Notes: a model not told the origin generated them from the letters alone. 64,000 nt of DNA from Acidobacteriaceae bacterium (GCA_019233755.1 JAFAMD010000012.1:22381-86380); one strand, 5' to 3'. Shown: positions 46,081 to 55,709, counted from the stretch's first letter. Numbers and translations: made by a program.

Positions 46081-47059
46081 GGACGAAATCCAGCAACGAA
46101 CTGTCGAAATCGATGACCGGGCATTTCTACGGAGAATGAGATTCGTTTTAGGAAGAAGGGATTATCGCCCGATAAAACCTGACCTCTATTCGTGGTTACT
46201 GATGTCTCGAAGCCTGCATCCCGGACCATTGCAGCAATTTCTGGCGAGAAATCCTGCGGACGTCCACTTGGATATGCAAAATGCACCGCAGACTCATTCA
46301 GTTCGCTCTCGACCCTATTCTTAGAAATTAGAATCTCTTCAAATAACTCCAATTGGTTCTCCACTCGTGTGAGAATAGGGTGGGTTACAGTGTGAGCGCC
46401 AAATTCCACCATCTTCGTACGGGCCATTTCCTTTATTTCCTCCCAAGTCAAGAGAGCGTAACGTTCGGGCGGAGATTGTGGAACATCGACCTGCAAAGCT
46501 CGTTCGAGTTGTTTTAGATATTCACACCTTTTTTGTTCTGGAGGATGGTTACCCAAACCATGTATCGCGTCGCTAACGCCATCCGCCGGTCCTCCATGCC
46601 CAACTCCACCAGATCGGGAGTGCCCTCTGGAGCTTCGGGATTCGGCAGGTCCGCGTTTTCTAGTGACGAAGTAAGAAAAGCATAAGCTACACGATCGAAC
46701 CAAAGCCAGCTTCGGCTGTCCAACGGTCCCGTGACCAGGTAGACGGTGGTCGGAAAGCGATATCGTGCAAACACTGGATAAGCATTTGTAAAGAAATCCC
46801 TATGTCCATCATCGACGGTAATCACAGCAGACCTTTTTGGCAGTGCGCCATTTCCATGCAGAGCTTTCGATAACTCGGTCATCGAAATCACGTGATAGTG
46901 TCGTCGGAGATACTCGCACTGCGCCTCAAGCATGGATCGGTCAGGAGGGAACGTGTGATACATAAGTATGCACGTTCCGTTGCGCTGTAACCACCGAACC
47001 ATCTGCATTCCGCCGCAATAGTGGAAGAGGTTGTGAACAAGGATTGGGTATCGTGGCAT
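46077..47059 (-). pseudogene. Polysaccharide deacetylase (NodB-type), frameshifted
   Basis: The frame from 47059 encodes the first half: CILMYHTFPPDRSMLEAQCE and the NodB motif 1 AVITVDDGHRDFFTNAYPVF with its Asp pair, up to MEDRRMALA. At about 46571-46573 the reading continues one frame over as DAIHGLGNHPPEQKRCEY, then GAHTVTHPILTR (metal His motif 2), FAYPSGRPQDFSPE and FFLKRISF, to the stop at 46077. One missing base explains the break. Restored, it is a full carbohydrate esterase-4 enzyme that would remove N-acetyl groups from a glycan or lipid-linked sugar. Frameshift or sequence error cannot be told apart here. Confidence 0.82.
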
Positions 47060-47109
47060 AAGGACCCTATCTCACGTTCGGCAGATATTATACTGGATGA
47101 CAGCAGTCA

Positions 47110-47352
47110 ATGAGGACGGCAAAAGAGAGGCTTTTTAATTGTTTCTCAGCGGTGTTCCCGCAGTTGAACGAAAACGAGATTCAGAAAGCCAGCCCTTCCT
47201 CAGTTGGATCCTGGGACTCAGTTTCTACGTTGATCCTGATGGATGTGATCGAAGAAGAGTTTGGTGTCTCGCTCCCACCAGAGGAACTCGACCAGCTTCT
47301 ATCGTTCAATCTGATTCTCGATTATTTGCGGAGTCAGAACGGTGTTTCCTGA
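47110..47352 (+). CDS. Acyl carrier protein
   Basis: An 80-residue ACP. The phosphopantetheine Ser is residue 37 in SVGSWDSVSTLILMDVIEEE (the DSxxxL form, with GSWDS as in stand-alone biosynthetic ACPs). Helix 3 region EEFGVSLPPEELDQLLSFN is typical. It is divergent from the deacetylase, and its stop overlaps the next gene by 11 bp. It is likely to carry a short hydroxyacyl or related chain in the island's modification step. Confidence 0.9.
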   Translation: MRTAKERLFNCFSAVFPQLNENEIQKASPSSVGSWDSVSTLILMDVIEEEFGVSLPPEELDQLLSFNLILDYLRSQNGVS

Positions 47353-48538
47353 ACCTGTAGCCCTGACACCGGAACAAATTCGGGTCGGCCTAAGGGCTTC
47401 ATTCGACCGACACATCGCCGAAAGGGATATCCTCGAGTTCGCCCGGTCCAGCGGCGACGCAAATCCATTGCACGTTGATGCTGCCTACGCAGCGACAATC
47501 GGCTATCAAAGGCCAATTGTTCACGGCGCCTTTCAAATAGGTTTAGCCAGTGCCTTGATTGGTACGCAGCTTCCAGGCAGGGACGTATTATTGATATCGC
47601 TTCAGGCGCGCTTCATCTCTCCTCTTTATTACCCGAATGATGTACAAGTTGTAGGCGAAGTCGCATCCTGGAATCGGTCAGCCCGCAGGGGAAGCATTCG
47701 CGCCAGAGTCATCGAGAAATCCTCCAAAATAACCACAGCAGAGTTTCACCTGGGTTTTGTTCTCCGAGATGCCGGTGGTGAGACTCCGTCGAACGAGAGT
47801 TGCGCTCGTGCAAGCCCCTCCGTTTCGGATCGCCCGGTGATTCTGATAACGGGCGCTTCCGGCGGCATTGGCTCTGAGCTCGTATCAAGACTTAGTAACC
47901 TGTTTCGAGTACTTGCACTCGTTCGCGATCGCGCGAAAGTCGAGGCATTATTGAATGTCAATTGCAATGCCCAGATAGTCGAGTCGGATCTGGAAACAGC
48001 CAATTGGCAGTGCGAAGTCGATGCTGCGCTTTCCGGCAGCTCGCTATATGGAATTGTGCACGCGGCATGGCCGGGCTGCCCTCAAGGTAGTCTGCTCGAA
48101 CTGACAGAACAGGACATCGAGGGACAGATCTTATTCGGTGGATCACGCACCGTAGCGCTCGCGCAATATCTTCTTTCACATTCCGGGGAAAGCGGTGGGC
48201 GCTTTATCGCACTAGGTTCTGTCGCTGCCGCCAAGAAACCGGCGATTCAAATAGCCAGCTATTCTCTTGGCAAGCTTGTTTTGGAGCAGACGGTGCTCCT
48301 TCTGGCCCCGGAATTGGCCCGCAAACAAATTACAGCGAACGTTGTGAGCCTGTCGTTTATACCAGTCGGAATGAACAGGCACCGCAACCAGCGCGTGCGT
48401 CTGCGCGAGGCTGCAATGGTACCCACGGGGCGTCTTTGTGAGCCGCGAGATGTGAGCGCAGCCGTCGAATTTCTGCTCTCACCCGAAGCCTCTTTCGTTT
48501 CCGGACAGGTGCTGGGGTTGTATGGCGGCATGCTCTGA
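47342..48538 (+). CDS. MaoC-like dehydratase/SDR ketoreductase fusion
   Basis: A 398-residue two-domain protein with a GTG start inside the ACP gene. Residues about 1-145 are a hot-dog MaoC/(R)-hydratase domain with SGDANPLHVDAAYA and RPIVHGAFQIG. Residues about 160-395 are a classical SDR: VILITGASGGIGSELVSRL, the serine region FIALGSVAAAKKP and the catalytic SYSLGK (YxxxK). It thus holds ketoreductase and dehydratase/hydratase activities for ACP-bound acyl chains. No ketosynthase or enoyl reductase is next to it, so the chain probably comes from primary metabolism and is only trimmed here. Confidence 0.88.
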   Translation: MFPEPVALTPEQIRVGLRASFDRHIAERDILEFARSSGDANPLHVDAAYAATIGYQRPIVHGAFQIGLASALIGTQLPGRDVLLISLQARFISPLYYPNDVQVVGEVASWNRSARRGSIRARVIEKSSKITTAEFHLGFVLRDAGGETPSNESCARASPSVSDRPVILITGASGGIGSELVSRLSNLFRVLALVRDRAKVEALLNVNCNAQIVESDLETANWQCEVDAALSGSSLYGIVHAAWPGCPQGSLLELTEQDIEGQILFGGSRTVALAQYLLSHSGESGGRFIALGSVAAAKKPAIQIASYSLGKLVLEQTVLLLAPELARKQITANVVSLSFIPVGMNRHRNQRVRLREAAMVPTGRLCEPRDVSAAVEFLLSPEASFVSGQVLGLYGGML

Positions 48539-49560
48539 TGGCCGTTGAATTTCAGCGCAGCACAGCTGATGACGCACACGCGATCATGGAGCTCATGCTC
48601 GACGTCTACAACGCCTCTCGAGACGTTTTCTTTAACAACCACGGTTTATTTCACTGGAAATATTTCGCGCAAGGGCCTGAGTGGAAGGGATCGCGGGGAT
48701 ACGTGATGCGGACGAGCAACGGGATTAGCGCCCATCTTGGCATCTGTCCTGCAGCTTTCGCCTCGAGGGGAGGCCGACTCTCAGGAATCGGCCTGATGGA
48801 TTGGGTAAGTCGACATGACGCGCCTGGATTGGGCACTCTGCTCCTCCGCAAAGTACTGGCTAACGTGGATGTTGCCATCGTGGCAGGAGGATCTGCGGCC
48901 ACGCAGAGGATCATTCCTCGCCTAGGCTTCGTTCAAACCGGGGAACTCGAAATATTCGCCAAGGTTCTTCGACCCTGGTGTCAATTCCGCAGTCGGCTTA
49001 GCGGGCCCTCTTGCCGTGATGCACTGCGCTTAGTACGAAATGTGGCATGGACTCTAACCACCACTGTCACGAGCGACTGGAACGCCCGTCGCACCCGTGA
49101 GTTTGGGACGGATGCACTCGTTCAACCGCAAGCCGATGGAGTACCGTTGCGAACGACGAGGTTCTTGAATTATTGGCTTCGGAATCCCGCTGTTGCCGCC
49201 TCGGGCTTCACGCTTGAGGAGCAAGGGCAGGTGCGCGGGTATTTCGTACTCTCTCGGGTGGGCCATCAAACCCGAATCGTGGACCTGCGTGCACAAGGTG
49301 CGGAAGAAGAATGGGCGGCCGCCTTCGCAACGGCAAACTCGGCTGCTGCTGCCGATCCTGACACGTACGAAGTCATTGCCACATCAGTGACACCTCTCAT
49401 ACGCAACGCGCTTCTCCGCTGTGGGTTTCGTTATCGACGCTCCGTTCCTCTGTTCCTCTACGACCCCCAGCAGCGATTGAGTAAAGGTCGCCTCTTCTGG
49501 AGCCTCATTGAAGATGACAGTGGCTACATACGGGATTCGGCTCACCCCTACGAAACCTGA
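48538..49560 (+). CDS. GNAT-family acyltransferase
   Basis: A 340-residue protein. The N-terminal half has a GNAT pattern: VEFQRSTADDAHAIMELML, HLGICPAAFASRGGRLSGIG and the acyl-CoA/ACP-binding motif SRHDAPGLGTLLLRKVL. The C-terminal half (about 190-320) looks like a second GNAT-like domain (GQVRGYFVLSRVGHQTRIV). Its ATG overlaps the previous stop by one base, so the ACP, the fusion and this gene form one operon. In context it would move the acyl group from ACP onto an amino sugar or aminocyclitol. Confidence 0.82.
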   Translation: MAVEFQRSTADDAHAIMELMLDVYNASRDVFFNNHGLFHWKYFAQGPEWKGSRGYVMRTSNGISAHLGICPAAFASRGGRLSGIGLMDWVSRHDAPGLGTLLLRKVLANVDVAIVAGGSAATQRIIPRLGFVQTGELEIFAKVLRPWCQFRSRLSGPSCRDALRLVRNVAWTLTTTVTSDWNARRTREFGTDALVQPQADGVPLRTTRFLNYWLRNPAVAASGFTLEEQGQVRGYFVLSRVGHQTRIVDLRAQGAEEEWAAAFATANSAAAADPDTYEVIATSVTPLIRNALLRCGFRYRRSVPLFLYDPQQRLSKGRLFWSLIEDDSGYIRDSAHPYET

Positions 49561-49992
49561 TGAGGCGTCTCCCAGTTCAGAGGACGCGTAGTGTAGCCCA
49601 GATACCCATGCGGTACTGCTGTGAGGTTCAGCAAGTAGGTCTACAGGTCTCGCTGGGACGGAACACTCGCTGGGCAAGATGGGAAAATCGCGCGAAATTC
49701 CTCCTCGGATGTCAGTTCGGAAATTAAATGCGAATGATATTTGATCTATTTGCGAACGGCCGAACGCGCCCCGACTCTTGACTGGGAATTTGGGACCGCT
49801 GATTCTATCAGTTACGGCTTTTCCACCTTCGATACGGTAGCTGCACTCGCTCCTACAACCGTATCGCGAGCCGAATCGGGCGCGGATTTCTTCATCCACA
49901 CATCGGCGCGCACCCGGCGCCAGCTTCAGGCGGACAACGCAAAAGGGGACTAAAATATACGCGTCAAGGTTTCCACTTGCGACCTGCTTGAT
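49561..49992. other. Intergenic region with no recognised gene
   Basis: About 430 bp. No open frame here has a recognisable motif, and codon patterns on either strand are not convincing. It separates the acyl module from the paralogous pair and may hold decayed sequence. Confidence 0.45.
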
Positions 49993-50490
49993 ATGAACGA
50001 TCGAAGAAAAACGCTGCATGATTTGATTGAAGAGGCTCGCGAGGAGGATCTCCCTTTGCTTCGCGAACTGGTTGCCCGATTTCAGCGTCCGCTCGACTTC
50101 CCGTTGCAACCGGTAAGCGCTGCTTCGTCCCAAACTGGGCCGGCACGAAGGAGGCAGGAACTCGTTTTGGAAGCACACATGCACGCCAGATCGACTCATT
50201 TAGAACGGCGGCATACCGCCAACACCGCGAAACGCCTAGGAATTGACCCGGCACGGATCGAGTTTGCCGCAGGCGGTGGTTCGATCGGTACGGGTGACTT
50301 AGTAAAGATGACGCGTCATTGGTCCGAAGGGTCTGCTTTTTGCCGTCTAAACACGTTTCATGTTGAAAATCAGGAGCTCATTACGTTTGATAAAGCTGAA
50401 ATTTCGAACTCCGGGTCGGAAGTAATTTACAAGCTGCGGGTGCTTACAGCCAAGGCTGAGTCAGAGACAGATTTGAATGTACCTCTTTGA
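49993..50490 (+). CDS. Unknown protein, tandem paralogue A
   Basis: A 165-residue protein that I cannot assign. It opens with MNDRRKTLHDLIEEAREEDL, a charged helix, then a Pro/Arg-rich linker, a second helix (ARSTHLERRHTANTAKRLGI) and a C-terminal beta-rich domain (CRLNTFHVENQELITFDKAE, EVIYKLRVLTAKAE). The same plan, with matching landmarks, recurs in the next gene. No signal peptide or TM helix. The function is unknown. Confidence 0.7.
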   Translation: MNDRRKTLHDLIEEAREEDLPLLRELVARFQRPLDFPLQPVSAASSQTGPARRRQELVLEAHMHARSTHLERRHTANTAKRLGIDPARIEFAAGGGSIGTGDLVKMTRHWSEGSAFCRLNTFHVENQELITFDKAEISNSGSEVIYKLRVLTAKAESETDLNVPL

Positions 50491-50582
50491 GCAAAACCGC
50501 TCGTGTGGGGCAGGGCCGTGCCCTACGGCGACCTCGCAGGCCGCCTGCGGTGCGCGCTCTGCGACTCCCGAATCCGCCCATC

Positions 50583-51095
50583 ATGACTGACCAAAGAAAG
50601 GCGCTGCATTATCAGGTCGAGCAAGCTCGCGAAGAGGACATCGATCCCCTTGTCGACTTGATAAACCGCTTCCTGCATCCACTGGAATCGCCTGCATCAC
50701 AGCAGATAGTCTTTGACCCAGTGCCGCCTGGGTCCAAAGCAGCAGCCGAGATCGAGGAACAGAGGCAACAGGCGCTGGCTCGACACAGCGCGAGGCAGGC
50801 GGAGATGATAACACGCTCGATCGGCGATACAGTGACACGTCTCGGAATCGATCTCAATAAGATCGGGGAAGGCCGCTGCAGTTGGTCCGCTTCCCGCGGT
50901 AAATCAGGAAGCTTTACCTGCAGTTGGTTCGAGGGAGTAGTTTTTAATAGGTTAAGTACGTTCTACCTGAAGGAGCAGCAGGTTGTTACCTTCGAACGAT
51001 GTTACATCTCAGAAGCGCAACCAGAACTGATCTACAAGGTTCGTGTATTGACGCCAATCGCTGACCTAGAAAAAGAACTAACTGTTCCCATTTGA
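50583..51095 (+). CDS. Unknown protein, tandem paralogue B
   Basis: A 170-residue protein starting at the ATG 50583 (MTDQRKALHYQVEQAREEDI), the position that aligns with paralogue A; the frame is open upstream but without matching residues. Shared landmarks with A: RKxLHxxxEEAREED-like start, TRLGIDLNKI versus KRLGIDPARI, FNRLSTFYLKEQQVVTFE versus the A segment CRLNTFHVENQELITFD, and ELIYKVRVLTPIADLE. The 92-bp spacer contains GTGGGGCAGGGCCGTGCCCT, a small palindromic element related to the one at 26755. The gene pair arose by duplication. The function is unknown. Confidence 0.7.
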   Translation: MTDQRKALHYQVEQAREEDIDPLVDLINRFLHPLESPASQQIVFDPVPPGSKAAAEIEEQRQQALARHSARQAEMITRSIGDTVTRLGIDLNKIGEGRCSWSASRGKSGSFTCSWFEGVVFNRLSTFYLKEQQVVTFERCYISEAQPELIYKVRVLTPIADLEKELTVPI

Positions 51096-51099
51096 ACCA

Positions 51100-51420
51100 T
51101 TCTTGATGATCGCTACAGGACTGTGCTTGGGCTGCAGCCGGGAGAACCCAAAAGCGTGGAGCCGATGCTGCGCGTCTAGCGCCAGAGAACGTGCGGCGGA
51201 TCCACCAATCACTGCACCAGATGGTGGCCGACGTTCCGTGAAAGTGATAAGGCGGTGTGGATCGTGGATGAGATGGGTTTTCGCAAGAAAGGGACGCATT
51301 CGGTAGGAGTGGTGCGGCAATACTGTGGGGCAGGTAGGCAAAACAGGAGAACTGTCGGGTGGCAGTGAGTCTGTCCGTGAACACGAATCAGGCGAGGCTG
51401 CGTTCGCGACTAGGGGCTTG
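51100..51420 (+). pseudogene. IS701-family transposase remnant
   Basis: In three alternating frames the plus strand gives LGLQPGEPKSVEPMLRV, then VWIVDEMGFRKKGTHSVGVV with RQYCG, then VAVSLSVNTNQA. These are consecutive conserved pieces of the IS701/IS4-like DDE transposase, including the first catalytic Asp region (WIVDEMGF). About 25 residues are missing between the first two pieces and everything after the last. The remnant lies directly before the truncated TonB receptor gene. Confidence 0.78.
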
Positions 51421-51517
51421 ATGCCGTCAGTTTTAAGGCCGAATCCGTCGTATCCAGAGCATCGGCGAAGCCGAGTCTATACAGTCTCTCGACCAAGACC
51501 AGCTTCGACTTTTTTGA

Positions 51518-54256
51518 CCTAACGCCGACGCAGGGTGCTGTCATGCTAACGAAGTCTCTGCAACGAGCCGCAGCGGCGGAGGTCAGATTCTCGTCGCGAC
51601 GCGGTCGGGAGCGAGCCAGTTTCATGGCGACGCGTACGAGTTCGTTCGCAATACGGCCTTCAACGCCAATGACTTCTTCTCAAATTCCGCCCGCAGGGCA
51701 AGGCCTCCCTTCCACTACAACAACTTTGGATTCACTTTGGGCGGCCCGGTCTTCATCCCGCACGTTTATCGCAAGAACGAATCGAGAACGTTCTTCTTCG
51801 TATCGGAAGAGTGGCGGAAGAGCGGGCAGCCGTCAACCACAACTGCACTTGTCCCGACGGCGGCTCAGCTATCCGGTACGTTCACAGGTAATTTGAGCTC
51901 GGCAGCCGCCCCTGCCGGCTGCGTGACATACAACGCCGGCGCGAAAACATCCCAAATCAACCCTTCCTGCTTCAGCCAAAACGCAAGGGCTTATATAAGC
52001 AACGTGTATTCGAAGTTCGCCGGAAATGCGGTCAATGGGACTGAGTACATCACGAATTCCGTCGCCAGGCAGAACTTCCGGGAAGACCTGGTTCGCCTGG
52101 ACCAAAACATCACCGATAAAGTGCATGTGTTTGGGCGCTTCATGCAAGATATCGTCCCCACCACTGAGCCCGGCGGACTGTTTGCGAGCAGCCCGCTGAT
52201 CGGCATTTCCTCTACCGCCACCAACGCTCCGGGAAAGAATGTTGTGGCGAACGTCAGTTGGACCATTTCGCCGACGGTAGTAAACGAAGCGGCATTCAAC
52301 TATTCCTGGGGTGCAATCAACAGCAATCTGACGGGGGTGATCAATTCGCCGGCATTCCTCGGCGCCCTTTCAGGAGGGCTTCCCTACAGCGACCCATACG
52401 GGAGAGTTCCCGGCGTCGCTATCAGCGGCTTCAGCGGTGTCGCGATACCGTCGGCACCCTACTTCGAGCGCAACATCGACAAGAATATCTACGACAATTT
52501 TTCGAAAGTGACGGGTAATCACTCGATTCGAGCGGGATTCACGCTTCAATCGATGACCAAAACGGAAAATGGTCCGAACCCTACGGACGGAAGCTTCTCA
52601 TTTACGAGCATCAACGGCATTCCAGGCTCGGCATTCGCGAGCTTTCTGCTGGGCGACGCATCTACGTTCTCCCAGTCGAGCCGCGACATGATTCCGCACC
52701 TGGATTACACGAATTTCGAGGCATATGTGCAGGACGACTGGAAGGCGTCGCAGCGGCTGACGCTGAATTTCGGCCTCCGCTACAGCTACTTCCCTTCACC
52801 GAAGGATTCGAATAAGGTCTTAAATAACTTCGATCCCTTGCTCTACAATCCTGCAGCGGCCCCGGTGATCAATCCGGCGAACGGCAATTTCGTGGCCGGC
52901 CAGGGAGTTGTCCCCGCGACCTATGTAAACGGTATCGTTTTCGCCAACAATGCCTGCCCGGCCGCGAAACAACTCGCGTCAGTCGCGTGCTCGCCCTATG
53001 GCGATCTTGTGAATCCCAACTCAAACAACAACTGGGGACCACGGGTTGGCCTGGCATTCGATCCGCAAGGCAATGGCAAAACGGCCATCCGCGCCGGGTA
53101 TGGGATCTTTTACGACCGGAGCCTCAACGGCATCTGGGAGCAGAACGCGTTTACTATTCCGCCGTTAGTGCAATCGACTACGATTGGCTATACAACATAC
53201 GATAGTTTTGACCACCCTTTGTCGGGCAATACCAAAGTGCCTCTCGGACCGGCGCATTTCGACACGACCGGAGATCCAACCTTCAAAGTACCCTCTTACC
53301 AGAACTGGAGTTTTTCGATCCAGCGCGAAGTCACTTCGAATACGGTCTTCGAGATTGCTTATGTAGGCAGCAAGGGAACGCATCTCCTTGGCGAGGTGGA
53401 TCTGAATCAGCCTACGCTGGCGGCGCGAGAGGCAAATCCGACGGTAGACGTCAATGCCATTCGACCGTACGTTGGCTACTCTTACATGAAAACAAGAGAG
53501 CCGCGATTCGACAGCAACTACAACTCTCTGCAGGTTTCGCTCAACCGCCGGGTCGCGACGGGCTTGAATCTCGGGCTCTCTTACACCTGGTCGAAGAATC
53601 TTAGCGACAACCCGGCGGACCGCGACTCCCCTGTTTACGACACATATAACTTCGGCCTGAGCTATGGACCGGCATCGCTCAACACACCCCAGATCTTCAT
53701 CGCAAACTACGTGTATGACCTGCCATTCTTCCGCTCCCAGAAGGGCTTTTTCGGCCACGTGCTGGGAGGATGGGAGCTTTCTGGCATAACACGCGTGCAG
53801 TCGGGTCAATCACTGACGGTCACCCAATCCGAGGATCCGTTCCGAGCGAGCGATTGGGTCGCCGGTACGCCCGGCGTCTACCCTGGCGGGATCGGAATTG
53901 ACCCAAGCCCGATTTCACCTCGTGCTGATGTCGTGTCAGGCGCGTCGCTCACGGGAGCTGGTACTGTCGCACAGTGGTTCAACACCAACGCCTTCGCACA
54001 CGCGATCGGTCACTTCGGCACGGAAGGACGCGGCCTGTTTCTGGGCCCCGGGCTGCAAAACTGGGACCTGGCGGCAATTAAGAACGTCCAAATAGGAGAA
54101 CGCGTGCGCTTCCAGCTTCGCGGCGAGTTCTTCAACGCCTTCAATCATACGAACTTCACCACCGTGAGTACGAATCTCGACAGCTCGACTTTCGGACGCC
54201 TCACAGCCGACTACAGCCCGCGCATTATTCAGCTCGGCGCGAAGTTGTACTTTTAG
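51518..54256 (+). pseudogene. 5'-truncated Oar-like TonB-dependent receptor
   Basis: The open frame begins after a TGA at 51515-51517. Its first recognisable residues, SRSGGGQ-like SRSGGQILVATRSGASQFHG, correspond to the middle of the plug domain. The rest is a normal Oar-like barrel: FNANDFFSNSARR, RTFFFVSEEWRK, GLRYSYFPSPKDS, LGLSYTWSKNLSDNPADRDS and RIIQLGAKLYF at the C-terminus. A TTG at 51737 is the first plausible start but would discard the plug. The signal peptide, carboxypeptidase-like domain and TonB box side are gone. The break coincides with the IS701 remnant. It is most likely non-functional. Confidence 0.8.
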
Positions 54257-54707
54257 GCGCGCCCGCAGCCTCGATGCGGCAGCTTACTGTTAGGACCGCT
54301 TTTGAGTATTGTATTGCAACGCCAGTAAGTGTCGAGCGAATGGCGGGCCGGACTAATCCGGTCCGCCGTTAATCGGTTACACTTTTAGGAATCGCGACGC
54401 TTGTAACCGTCCGTGCTCAAGGAGGTGACACGTGCCATCACGAAAGATGGGTATATACTCCGGGCGTCCTCGTTCCATAAACACCTGGTAGATACTACAA
54501 AATTTGTTCTGCCCTCGGGATCAGCAATGTGCTGCGCTCCGGACAGATGGCAGCTGGCCGGATCTGTTGCTATTCGAATAGTGGGCGGAAGCACAAATGC
54601 TATTCGGGAACTGCCCCTAAGCTAACGGGTTTATCAACGCGTCCCCATACTACTACTTATGGGCAAATACCCTGTGGAAATGGGCTGCCTGCAACACCGC
54701 CAAAGCA
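54257..54707. other. Intergenic region between receptor and binding-protein genes
   Basis: About 450 bp without a supported gene. It holds a perfect-looking Shine-Dalgarno AAGGAGGTGA at 54419-54428 followed by GTG 54432, but that frame ends after 19 codons, and a longer overlapping frame has no recognisable motif. Confidence 0.4.
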
Positions 54708-55709
54708 CTATGGCTTTGTCGCCCCATTCGCTTGTGGCTGTTTCTGCATGGTAAATGTCTTTAGATTGTCCTTTCCGACTAGGAACGTCCCTGTGTAGAC
54801 ACCAGTTGGATAGGGGGAGAAGGGATCCTGTTTGAAATTCGTCTCTGGGGAAGGCCGCTTGTGATGGTGTATGTCATCTAAGAGTTTCACCCCGAGATAC
54901 GCCATCGTGTAAGGCCTTTGGGCAATCGTGGCCGCGACTAAACCTTGTTGGATCCAATTCAGAGTGCGCTGATCGGTATCCATCGCCATAATCGTCACCT
55001 TACCTGTCGCATTAGTCTCGTTGATGGCCTCGCCTACTTCCGGGCATGCGATCGCTTCCAGGCATACGAAAGCGTTAACCTGCGTCTTCGACGTGAGCAA
55101 CTGTTTTGCTGTCTGGTACGCGATAGCTGGATCTCCTTGGATATCGACCGCTTGGATAATGTGAATGTCCGGATAATTCTCGAACACACTCTGATACCCT
55201 TGCCGCCGCTCCATTAAGTTGGCTTGTCCGGGATAGGTGAACATGACGACGTTCCCCTTCCCACCTAGCAACTTGACAAGAAGTTGTCCGCCCAATCTCC
55301 CAATTGCATAATTATCTGAACCGATAAAGAAAGGCCGTTTGCTTGTAGGTGCATCGGAGTCGATGGTCAGAACCGGTATTCCTTGCTGCAAAGCCGAATC
55401 GATATCGGTGGCCATCAGATTCGGATCAGCAGGGGAAATCAAGATTCCGGACGGTTTGTCCGCTATGGCGCCTTGGAAGGCCTCCCGTTCCCCTTTCGGG
55501 TCGTATCGGGTTGGGCCTACCATGTCTACTTTCACATGCATCTCTGCTCCGGCCCGACGGAGTCCAGCAAACGCCTCCTGCCAGTAAGGAATCCTGGTGT
55601 GGGTCGCAACGAGCACATAGCTCTCATTTGGTTCGTGGAGCCGCGGGGCGCAAGCTCCTAAAACAAGTAGGTAAGCTATTGCCGTAGGACAGAAAATGCC
55701 CTTGATCAT
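54708..55709 (-). CDS. Periplasmic sugar-binding lipoprotein (LacI/RbsB-type), orphan paralogue
   Basis: A 333-residue lipoprotein. The signal peptide ends in the lipobox LVLGAC (lipidated Cys near residue 20). The body follows the protein at 14232 nearly block for block: TRIPYWQEAFAGLRRAGAEM, DKPSGILISPADPNLMATDI, IPVLTIDSDAPTSKRPFFIG, NAFVCLEAIACPEVGEAI and AATIAQRPYTMAYLGVKLL. They are clear paralogues. Again no ABC permease or ATPase is adjacent; the neighbours are a truncated TonB receptor and IS remnants. Both copies may share a distant transporter or serve as chemosensory or regulatory ligand-binding proteins. Confidence 0.88.
   Translation of the reverse strand: MIKGIFCPTAIAYLLVLGACAPRLHEPNESYVLVATHTRIPYWQEAFAGLRRAGAEMHVKVDMVGPTRYDPKGEREAFQGAIADKPSGILISPADPNLMATDIDSALQQGIPVLTIDSDAPTSKRPFFIGSDNYAIGRLGGQLLVKLLGGKGNVVMFTYPGQANLMERRQGYQSVFENYPDIHIIQAVDIQGDPAIAYQTAKQLLTSKTQVNAFVCLEAIACPEVGEAINETNATGKVTIMAMDTDQRTLNWIQQGLVAATIAQRPYTMAYLGVKLLDDIHHHKRPSPETNFKQDPFSPYPTGVYTGTFLVGKDNLKTFTMQKQPQANGATKP

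Noticed and set aside
49384..50199. A 271-codon minus-strand open frame covering the gap after the GNAT gene
   Set aside because: It overlaps two well-supported plus-strand genes, has no domain-like motif and an unlikely amino-acid mix.
54419..54625. Perfect Shine-Dalgarno followed by a short GTG frame and an overlapping 70-codon frame with a vague HicA-like look
   Set aside because: The GTG frame stops after 19 codons, and the longer frame lacks the conserved HicA residues and a partner gene.
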